64,000 bases of DNA from Cymodocea nodosa (Eukaryota; Streptophyta; Magnoliopsida; Alismatales; Cymodoceaceae), in the NCBI GenBank assembly GCA_036874045.1, contig CM072335.1, positions 4,484,001 to 4,548,000 of the forward strand, read 5' to 3'. The notes under the pieces were generated by a model. It saw only the letters and a list, made by a program, of their open reading frames with translations, ran no database searches and had not been told where the DNA came from. Below are positions 47,929 through 59,900 of the stretch, in pieces. Positions within the stretch are counted from its first letter, which is position 1. The number at the start of each line of letters is the position of its first letter. A program made the translations under genes and the position numbers.

Positions 47929-50900
47929 CCAATCCGGCAACTGCCCACTTGGGTTCTGGCGGGAATGGATTCATATCCGTGATTGCTTCCAAAACGGGTC
48001 TCGATTTCGTCAAGGACTTGCTGATCGAGGAGGCAGTGAATTCTCTCACTCCATTGGAGCTACCTAACATCGAGAAGTCGGTGAAGATCCCGTTCATTGG
48101 TTTGGTTGATGTGGTTCTGTCGAACATCACCCTTACCCATATCAATGTTTCTTCTTCGCTTATTCATCCGGGGAGCACCGGTGTCGTGATTGATGCTTCG
48201 GGCGCGAATGCTAGTGTGAGTACGAGCTGGCGCTATTCTTATAGCACTTGGTTGGTTCCCGTAGATATCTCCGATGAGGGAACTGCTCATATCCAGGTAT
48301 AACCACCATTTCGCTTGACGTGGCTCAGTTTTCTGTTATTTAGAATTTGGAATCAGAATGTGTTTGTGGTTTGAAGACTTCGATGGAAGGTTGTTAGTGG
48401 AAGCTGTAGGAATATTACTTATCCCAAGTGTTCGGTACCTGTGAAGATCGAATTTGAGGAGAGAAAGATTAACTTAAGATCCGTTTTAAGAACCAATGTT
48501 CGACTCCAAAATTTTCTTGGAATTTTCTCTAAAAGTGATTTCCAAGAGAAAGAGCATGGAAGTTGCTAGTTCTCTATCTTCATTGTACGTGTAATTTCTC
48601 TCATGAACTCATTTTTCTCTTGAATCTAAATAAGTTCTAGAACGTGCATTTGCGTAGAGAATCATCATAGGGGTAGATTCCTAGAAGTATTTGGATCATG
48701 ATATGTGCCAAGCATACTCTAAATCCTAAGGCTGGATATTAAAAACCATTATAGTGATGTTTTTCTCTGTAGCACATATTCTATTGTCAAATCATTTTTT
48801 GTTTTTGTCCCTGACTAGTATATCTATTTTGCCATCTAATTGAGCATTAGAATGCCTTTTCAGTTTTCGCTAGAGCACTTAGGTCCAGGCTGCTGCCACT
48901 TCTCATGTATGGAGACCAATGTCTATCAACCGCTAGCTTAAGTTAGCATAGAGTTCTCTCTGACTAAATGGGAGGACAGGTGGATGGATTATGTATAAAT
49001 TCAAGATTTCAAGTTACATAATTTTGGATCAATTATTCAAGTCACTTACTGAGTTGGAACTGAGAAGGCATCTTATAACAGGACCACTTCATGCTTGATT
49101 TTCTTTTGAAAATGCAAACTTTTAAAATCGAGATATTCTAATAGCTTTTGGCCATCTAGGCCAAGGACAAGAACTCTCCACGTGACCTTTTTCCATCATC
49201 CAAAAAGGTTCTAATTTTGTAGAGATGATCCCATTTATCACAACATTTCTTATGAGAGAATTTGTTGCTTTTGGTTGCACCACATCAGAAAATCTCTCTT
49301 TATCAAATGATCAAAGATGAAAGATAATTCTGAAGTGTGTACCATGCCGTTGCACTGAAATTATTGTTAATAGAGGCTACATATTGTAATTTATTCAATA
49401 ATTTGTCATAAGGTTTTTTCCAGATTATAAACAAGGACTAACACAATCTTTTCAGTTGCTTTAACCAGTGGTTGTTCAGTTGTTGTCTCTGATTCCAACC
49501 AAAGTGTGTATTCCCTTTTTTTTATTTTCCTGATTAAGATTTGTCATTATTGCAGATAAAAGTGTCGAACTGGAACTCAATCTATTTACCATATTACTGA
49601 AATTTGTTGTTTTGGTTTCCGTTTTACTACTCTCCCTGTAACTATTTTCACAATAATTTAATATGACTGTTTTTAATGTCTACGGGAAAGGTTGAAGGCA
49701 TGGAAATTGGGATCACATTGGCTATGAAGGATGCAGGAGGGAGTCTGAAGCTGACTGCTCTTGAATGTGGCTCTTATATAAAAAATATCCTAATAACTTT
49801 GGATGGAGGAGCCTCTTGGTTTTATCAAGGGTATGCTATTCAATTTTTCAAACATATTGACACTTTTTTTTGAGTTTAAGGCAGAAGAAGCTTTTCATAT
49901 TTTTGCGTATTTAGTGATTGCCTATTGATCTTGAGGGAGTATAGGCATATAGGGTTTCAATATATAAGGGATATCCAATTACCCTATTATAACAATGACC
50001 TTATTAAGATGTAATAATGACCTTTGACAAAACCTTTAGTTGTGGTGGAAATGACGAGGTTCTATTATGGATTTCATTTTTCTATGCTTATTTAAGAATT
50101 TATTTGGAATTAACTTCATTATTGTTGGGTAAGTTACATGTCTAATCTTGATGTTTTACTAAATCCTATTACCAACATTCACTAGAGCAATATGGACAAC
50201 GACTACATTTGGGGGAAATGTTTTTAGTATGTCTTTTTAGGCAACAGTATGTGATAATTTTTAAAAACTAAATCAACAGCAACGACAATAATCTAAGTTA
50301 TAATATCACTACACGAGGTTGGCCACAAGAATCTTTTTCTTCCATGTATTTATATGTATAGTTAAATATTAGGTTAAATTACATAAATTTAAATCTGTTT
50401 TCACAATTCCTAGCCAAGTAATTTTAAATCTTTCTCTATTTCTTTTAATTTTTTTACACTAATTAATTATTCTCTCATAACTAATATATTCTTTGGCCTC
50501 CTAGGGTATGACTAAACCACCTAAATTAATTTTCTCTTATCTTATCTTTAATTAGTGTAATTCATGTTCTATTCTTAATAAAATTTATTTTTTAACTTAT
50601 CTTTTATAGTATTACTACTCATCCATTTAATATATGCATCTTAGTAACACTAACTTGTTATATGAGCATGCTTTACAAATAGTATATCTAGAAAAATAGT
50701 AGTTTTATAATTTTTTTTTAGATTTAAGGATATCCTCTTATTACGTAACACTTTAAAAGCATTTATCTACTTCATTTATTTTACTTTAATCCTATGAATG
50801 ACATTCTCTATAATTTCACCACTCCTATTTATTATAACTGTCAAGTAGTTAAAAATTTTACTTTTATGAATTTCATGGTCATCTAATTGGATGCATTCGT

Positions 50901-53900
50901 CATTCTTATTTTTATCCAACCTAAACTCCATTTATTCAATTTTTAACTTAATTTAATATTTTGGACTCCAAAGTACTTTTTTCATAATTCTAGTTTATAA
51001 CTAATTCCTGACTTACTTTTGTTAATGTATATATATGTTATATTATGTACTAGGCCAATTAAAGCCCAACTCACTATGTATATATATCTTTGCATCAATG
51101 AAATATCATGATTATGGGGTTAATTGTTTCACTTAACATGGTATCAGAGCTAAGGGTGATCTTTAACCCTAACTACCTTCAACCTTTCATCGTACATCTG
51201 AAACTATCAGTTGATGTTGTTTGCACCAGTGTTTTCTTGCCTATGGTAGTTTTTCCTCATTGGACTCTATGACTACTTCTCTTCTCATTGTGACATCATC
51301 CAAGGATGAATGGACATCAAAGCTTACCGCATCAAACTCAACTTCAACAACTATCATCTATGGGCAAGCACTTTTAAGACCTTTCTTGCCACTTACATGA
51401 AGGAATGCTTTCTCCGTAAAGATTCGCCTAACTTGAAGGTGACACACTACTTTGCTTGGTATGCCACTAATTGCACTATGATTTTGTGACTCATCTATAG
51501 TATTGAGGAGAACATTATGCAAAATATCTCCTACGTCTGTCCTACTAAGTGGATTTTGAAGACTCTTTATGCCACATATGAGAACAATAATAACATCTCT
51601 TGAGTTTGTGAAGTCTACAAGTAGCTCTTCACTCATTGTTAAGGAGATCCATTAGTTTATGAGTCTTATAGTGTGCTCAACTCTACTTGACAAACTAGAT
51701 GTATACCAACCGCTTGTGACTGACTTGGCAACCTTGCAATGCTACCAAGAGGAACTAGTCATTGCTATTTTCCTTGCTGGCTTAAACTCAGATCTTTCTA
51801 ACAAGATTCAAGGTGACATGTTGAGAGGTGATTCAATCTCATCCCTATAAATGATGTTTAATAAGGTCCTTTGTGTTAAGACCATGACTCCTTTAGCATT
51901 GACGTCAAACTCCTTTGTTCTTTTGTCTACAATTAGAGGGACTATTGGTTGAGAAGGTTCTTCTTCTTGTGGTCGATGTTGCATAGGCAAATGTAATAGA
52001 GGACCTTGTGAATACTATAGTTGCTAAAAGCATCCCTCTAAACATTATTGTACCAAGTTTAGTTGTCTGGGATAGTTTGCCAATTTCACCACTCCACTTT
52101 CTACTTTAGTAAAAGCTCCTTCCTAGAAGACTGTGATGATATCTCAAAGTGATTATGATGATTTCCTCATTTTCCAAGACAAATAGAACTCAAGTGACAA
52201 TGCAACCCATGCCTTATTTTTTAGAATAACCTCTTCCAATCTCACCTCTAATTTTTCTTAGATAATTGATTCTAGAGCATCTTAATATATGTCCAAACTA
52301 AAACCTTTTATTTGTCTTTCTGAATTATCCAATTTCCATTTTGTTGTCTTGGTTGATAGACAAAGTTGTACAGTTTGTGGTGAAGGAATAGTTAATCTTA
52401 CATCTACCCTTTTCCTTGATAAAGTTTTATTAGTTTCAAATTTTCAATTAATCTCTTATCTATTAATGCTATTGCTAAATAAATTTACTATTTTATTTTC
52501 TTTTTTCTCTTTCATTGTATCTTTCAAGACTTGTAGATAGGGAAGATGATTAGTTTAGGCTAGGATCATGAGAATGGAGTATATGTTCCAACAAAAGCTG
52601 ATATTCCTCAAGAACTTTCATTTATTGCTACTTTTAGTGAATCTTCTTTTATGTGGCATCATCAGTTAGGACATCCATCTTTTCATAAGATTTAAGAAGC
52701 CCTTCCTTAGAAGTCTATGCTCTTGTTTCATGCCAATCATGTCTTTTGGAAAATTAATTTCATAATACCTATAGAACTCGTTAATTGTCTTCTTGTTCAA
52801 GTCTATAAGAAGTTGTTACTTGTGATGTTTAAAGTTCGTCACATCAACTCTCTATTTTGGATTATTGTTATTATCTTGTTTTTGTTGATGAATTTTCAAG
52901 AGTGTCTTATGTATTTCCTTAAAGATTGTCACAACATTTTTGATGTAACCTATTCTTTCTTTAATGAACTCAAAAATTAGTTTTCTATTACTCCAAAAAA
53001 AATTTGAACAAATAATGCATTGGAATTTCTCCAAAATGATATGCAAAATTCGTATTATGATTGTAGTATCATATATCAAATTACATGCCCTCGTATATCT
53101 CAACAAAATGGAATTGTTAGACACAAACATCGTTATCTTCTTGATATTATTTACACTCCCATGGTTGAGATGAATACTCTCCATTATTTGTGAGCTGTTG
53201 TGATACTATTTTTTATCTAATTAATCACATGTCATCATCTCTCCTTAGTGGCAAGATTCTTATGTAGTGCTTATACCCACAATGGGAACTCCTCTCTTAC
53301 TCATGTTTTTGGGTTTATTGTGTTTGCTAAAAATCTTTCTCCTAAGTTTGATAAATTTGTTCCTCAATTTGTCAAATGTGTATCTGTAGGTTATTCTTCT
53401 ACTCAAAAGGATATTATTATTTTCATCCTCTTACTCATTGTTATTTGGTGTCGATTGATGTTTAATTTTTAGAGGATCTACCTTATTTTCACTTCTTCAA
53501 TACTTCCTTTACTTGAGATCCTATTCTCATACCTTAGTACATTGATCTCATGCAAATGATAGCTCTTCATTTGATGGTGTGCAAATGCAAGATCCTCTTT
53601 TGCAAGGTTATCATTGTAAGCCCAAAGCAATTACTTCAGGTTTGCAGCCTATAATACAATCCACTTCTTCACCATTTGCAACTTCTTTACTTTTAGATTT
53701 GGACTTTTCTATTGCTCATTAAAAAGGTGCATGCTCGATTATACATCCTATTCCTTTTTATGTCTCCCATGATTCACTTAATCCTAATCATGCTATTTTA
53801 CCATATCCTTATCTTCAGAATTACTTCCTAAGAGTTATCATGAGACACTAACTCTCTGCATTGGAAGTTGGTTATGAATGAAGAAATGCAAGCATTAGTT

Positions 53901-56900
53901 AGCAAGGGTGCTTGATATCTAGTGGCTCAACTTGAAGGAACTTTTGTTATTGGTTGTAGATGAGTTTCCACTATTAAAAGGAATTTGATGGTTTTGTATA
54001 TCGATACATGGTTTGACTAGTAGCTTGTGATTTTATACAAATTTATAGTATTGATTATGTTGAAACCTTCTTACTAGTAGTCCACCTTAACTCTATTTAG
54101 GTCATTTTGTCCTTAGTTATGTGGGTTGACTCTTTTTCAGTTAGATGTTAAGAATGCATTTCTTTATGGTGATCTTGATGAGAAAGTTTTTATAGAACTA
54201 CTTTCAAGGTATGTTACTTAAGGAGAGGAATAAGTCTACTTTCTTCAAAAAGCTATATATGCTCTAAAGCAAAGTTTATGAGTTTGATTTGGCAAATTCA
54301 ATTTACAATGATGCAATACTATTTTATGAGATGTACTATTGATCCTTCAATTTTCATTAAACAAAAATTAGTAGACTATGTGATAGTAGCAGTTTATGTA
54401 AATGATATCTTACTAACAGGAAGTAACCTGACAGACATTCATGAAACAAAGTCATTTTTTGCTTAACACTTTGTTATTAAAGACATGGGTAAGGCAAAGT
54501 ATTTTTTGAAAATAGAATTTTCCTGTAAAAGAGACAAGTTATCACTATCACAATGTAAATATACACTAGATTTATCAAAGGAAACATGACTTCTTGGGCA
54601 CAAGCTTGAGTCTACTCCAATAGAGCAAAACCCATCTTTTTGGGTTACTTCTTTTGAGTTATTTCAAGATGTTGAGAGATATTGCAAATTGATTGAGAAG
54701 CTAATTTATTCTACCGTTACTCAACTAGACATTTTTTATGTTGTAGAGTTGTTAAATCAATTCATGTAGAAACCTAGAGAAGTACACTAGAATGAAACTA
54801 TCAGAGTATTGTTCTGCATCAAAGGTATTTAGGAAAAAGACTAATTTACTTTAAACATGATCTACATGTTAAGACATACTTAGACTTAGGATATAGTGGT
54901 GATAAAATCTACGTCAAGTTATTGTACTTATATTGATGGAAATCTTGTCACTTAGAGAATGCAAGAAACAAAACATTGTATCTAAGTCCAATTTAGAAGC
55001 TAAATATAGGTCAATTTGTATCAAGTCCAGTTTAGAAGTTGAATATAGGTCAATGTCTCAAATAATTAGTGAATTAGTATGACTTAGATCTCTCCTAAGG
55101 GAATTTAGTATTTAAGTCCAACTTCTTATGAATATGTATTGTGATAACTAAGCAACAATTTACATTGCCAATAACTATATTTTTTATGAGCACACCAAAT
55201 ACATTGAGATAGATTGTTACTATGTTCGAAAATTAATTGTTATTAGAGTCATATCTATACCTTATATAAGATCTTCACAACAAATTACTGATATTTTTAC
55301 TAAAGGTCTTGGTATTACTATCTTTATGAATTGTATAGTAACCTAAGTTTATTTGATGTATATGTTCCAACTTGAGGAAAAGTATTAGTGTATATATATG
55401 TTATATTATGTACCAGGTCCATTAATGCCTAACTCACTGTGTATATATGCCTTTGCATCAATGGAATCTCATGATTATAGGGTTAATTGTCTCACTTAAC
55501 AACTTTCATTACTTCAAACTATGTTATCAGAAAATAATATATATTAAGGTATTTCTCCTTAAATTTTCTTAATCATTTCATTTATAATCAAAACAAATAG
55601 ATATAGACTTCAAGAGTTTACTTAGTGTAAACATGTCTATTGGAAATTTCCTAATTTATTTTTCTATAGTTTTAACATCAGTAACCATTCTTAGAACTCA
55701 AATACATCCCAAATTATCTAAATAAACAAAAGTATGCCACCATATGAAAGTTCTAATAGGTTGGTCCTATAATTGCCATTAGAGAGGAATGAGTCAATCA
55801 CACTAATGTCTAATCGCAAACATTTTGTACAATTTTCCTCCTAGGCAAAGAATCATAATAATAATATTTTCTGTTGTTATTGATAAAAATTTTATATTGT
55901 GTTTTTTTTGTGCTTCTTAGTGGATTCAGTTATAAACTCTATATAATTCATATTCATAATCATGTTTAGGTTGATAGATGCATTTGAAGATCTAATTCGG
56001 TCCACCGTGGAAAAATCTATCACTAAAAAGATTACCGAAGGAATCACAAAGCTTGATTACTTATTGCAGACTATTCCAAAAGAAATCAAAGTCAATGATG
56101 TTCTTTCCCTAAATGCAACATTCATGGATGACCCTTTGTTGGGCAATACATTTATTGAATTTGATATCGATGGACTATTTACTGCTACTCCTGAGGTTGA
56201 ATTTTCAAACTTCTACAAAAGTTCAAACCAGACAACCATCTGTAGTGGATCATCAAAAATGTTTGGGATCTCCATAGGTCAAGCCGTCTTCAATTCTGCC
56301 TCAACAATATACTTCAATGTACCTACAATCAAACTCTTCCTCTGATAGATGTGAATTTCTTCTTTTTTTGTATATCAGGAAGTAATGCTTGCATCTTTAG
56401 TTGTCTTATTGCTTGACAAATTAAACTTCCAAATCAAGATGCATAGATTTACCAAATCAAGATAATTAGGATGTGCTCTCTTTTAGTTCACTAATTAAGT
56501 AATTTTTGTCGGTCGTTTTTCATTACATTGATTTATTAGGGACATGAGAAACCTAGGATTAAGTCTTTGTTCTAGAGATGAAGGTGATCATGTTAAAAAT
56601 AGATTATTGAAATAGTATGTATTTTAGAATATCTACAGGATTTGTCATTTCGGTAAGAGCAGGTGGCATTAGCCATTGAAACCCAAGATTTTTACTTTCA
56701 TTTATGATTTGATTGATAGGTAACCTAGCATAAGTCTAGGGTTATAAATGGAGTGGATTTAACCTAATAGATCAGCATCCTTTGTATATGTTTAATATCT
56801 GGATAATTTGAATTTGTCTAATTAATATTCATATATCTATTTAAATATTTGAATATATATTTGATAAATTTATCCAAATTTGTATACCCAAATCTAGGAA

Positions 56901-59900
56901 AACTTAATCATGAGAATTTGAATAATATGTGAATCCTATAAAAACATAATCTAAATATCTGAATCCAAAAATTCGAATTTGAATGTAACTATCTCACCTT
57001 GATATACTATATTTTATACAAAAAAGCTTAATCAAATATCTAAATCAAGACATCCAAATTTGATTATGATTATTTTGTATTAAAATTATAAATATAAATA
57101 AACATAAACTTATAATGATAATAGAACAAATTTATAAATTAATTAATGACTATAAATTATGTTGACTATCCAAATATTGGATTAGAAAGATAAACAAATA
57201 ATATCCAAATCCAATCCAAATTTTTTTGGATATAAATTTGAAAATCCAATTAACATCCATTGGCTTTTAGATTTGGATAATTTTATGTTAAATGAATTTA
57301 AACTCAAGTTCAGATGTAATGGAAAATAATTTTTTTTTTCACAACTTAATAAATGGATGTCTTTAACTTAAAATTATGCTAGCAAATTAGAATATAGGAA
57401 CATTTACTGGTAAGAGTATGAAATTAGTAGGTATAATGATAAAAAAGAAATTTAACATATTATGTTTGCAAGAAGCTAAATGGATAAGAGAAAAATTTAG
57501 GTTAATTGAAGATAGTGATTTTAAATTGTAGTATATAAAAAAAGATATGTGTAGGAATAGAGTTGGAATAATAGTTGATAAAAATTTAAAAAACAAAGTT
57601 TTGAGGTAAGAAGAATAGACAATAGAATTATAATAATTAAGCTTGTGGATAGAAAACGAGATGATTAATATAATTAGTGATATTCTCCACAAATAGTTTT
57701 AAAAAAAATCTATTAAATAGAAATTTTAGGAAAATTTGGATAGTTTAGTTCATGGTTTACTTAATAGTGAAAAACTCTTTATTGGAAGATTTAAATAGTC
57801 ATATAGGAGAACAAAATAGAGGATGCAAAAGAAATCATAGGAGACTTGGTTTTGGTAATATAAATGAAGAAGGAAATTCAATTTTAGACTTTAGTGTTGT
57901 TTACAATCTTTTGGTAGTAAATCTTATTTTAAGAAAAGAAAGAAACATTTAATTATATTTACAAATAGTTCAAATACTAGTTAAGTAGATTTTTTACTTA
58001 TTAGAAAAATGGATCAAAAAATGTGTACGGATTAGAAGATTATTTCAAGGGAAAAATTAACTATATAACTTAGGTATTATTGTCAGATGTTAATATCAAT
58101 ATTAGAAAGAAAATGACTGAAGTATATAAGAATCCAAGAATTAGGTTGTGGAATCTAAAAGGAAAAAAGAAAATGATATTTAGAGAACTTACTAAAAAGA
58201 AGTATGAGAAATAGATGAAAAGTAAACAAACTTTATAATAAAATGATTAGTTGTATTAAAAAATTGCTAAGGAAATTTTAGGAGAATGTTTCAAGATTGT
58301 TTTACCAAGTAAAGAAAGTTGATAGTGAAATGATGTAAAAAGATAATAAAAGAAAAGAAGGAATGTCATAAAACCTGTCATAAATGTGGAAATGTGGAAA
58401 ATTTAGAGAAGTGTAAGGTAGTAAAAGGAATGTTAAGAAACTTGTCAGTAAAGTTAAGAATCAGGCCTATAAGAAATAAATAAAAAAAGAAGATAAAACA
58501 GAAATATAAATTGACTAAGGTCAAAGAGAGAAAATCTTGAGATTTAAGTCAAGTGTATTAAAAATAAAGTTGATAGAGTTTTAATAAAAGAAAATGAAAT
58601 ATAAGATATATGATATAGGTATTTTAGGGCTTAGGGTAACAAAGCGAACATGCCTGTGAAGTTTGCTTCTGATCATTGGTAAGAAATGAGAATCTCAGAC
58701 CTCTATAATTACATAGAAAGCAGCATTGCCAGATCATTTATTCTGGCAATCCTTGAAATGCAGATCCCAGCTCCTTATAATTAGCTAGGAAACAGATTAA
58801 CAACCTGATCGTGCATTCTTGATTTTTGGTGTGCCTCTGAGTCTATCAGCCATTTTTTAGTTTGGATGTTTGAGACTTTGTTGTAATTATCGATTTACTT
58901 AGTACTGTGGTTTCTACATCAAAGGAATTAATTTTTAACTACGCTTTTGCATTTTCAGGCTGGTTTGATGCATCTAACTGTAGACAAAGTACCTAATCAG
59001 GCTCTTTTAAACACTGCTGCTTGGAAATACATAATTCCTCAATTGTACAAGAAGTACCCAAATGATGATATGAAAGTGAATATTTCCCTGACTTCACCTC
59101 CTTCCATTACCGTCACTTCAAAGAACATTGGTACCACCATTTATTCAGACATGACCATTGATGTTTTGGACAAGGGTGAAACAATTCCCGTTGCGTGCAT
59201 ATCTGTGGTAAGTCCAGTACAAGTGGCATTAAATTGATGGAATATCACATTTATCCTTTTTATACTTATAAGTACCTATCTTTGCCTCCCTCACATAAAT
59301 GGTTATAGCATGTTACCTGCAATCCATAAGATTAGCATATGGTGAGGCTTGCTGAATTGTGTTTAATATCTCATTGGAATGCATAAGATCCCTTCGAGGA
59401 GAAATAGTATGTTTCAAGTGCTGTGAAAAGTTCACGTGTTAGTTAAAAATCTTTATTTTTCCTTCTAATAATGTCTCAAAATTAAATTTAATATTTAAAT
59501 TGTAATGGCAAATTGCAGATATTATAGGCTCACTTGAACACAAATTCCAAACCTTTATGGTTTCTTTATGTTTCATATCCATATTTCTGTATTGGATACC
59601 TTTACATTGATACCTTTGTTACATATTTATGTCAGATCTGCTTTTGATCTTTAGCCATTTAAGCCATGATACTGCCCTTTTCATGAATCATGTCTTCTAT
59701 TATCTTATCAGCTGCCCCTTTCTTGAATCATGTCTTCTATTATCTTAACAGCAATACTTTGTAGTTATATATAAACAATTAAACATTAATTGTATAGCAA
59801 AATTAAGATGACTATTGTTCTTGATCTATAAAAAATTGAAATGATGCTTCAGACTGTGATATGGAGTCAGCAATGTATGTTGCAGGCTGTTTCTGCTTCG

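Larger units (their letters stand above)
51020..55501 (+). mobile_element. Copia element D, complete with target duplication
   Basis: A 4482-bp Ty1/copia element in LBR intron 2, in the host orientation. Both LTRs are only 119 bp and differ at 14 positions by hand count. ACTTT flanks both ends. The primer-binding site is at 51139 and a purine tract TTGAGGAAAAG precedes the 3' LTR. Gag, protease, integrase, reverse transcriptase and RNase H occur in copia order but are full of stops. It is inserted in an older RTE LINE. Confidence 0.93.
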
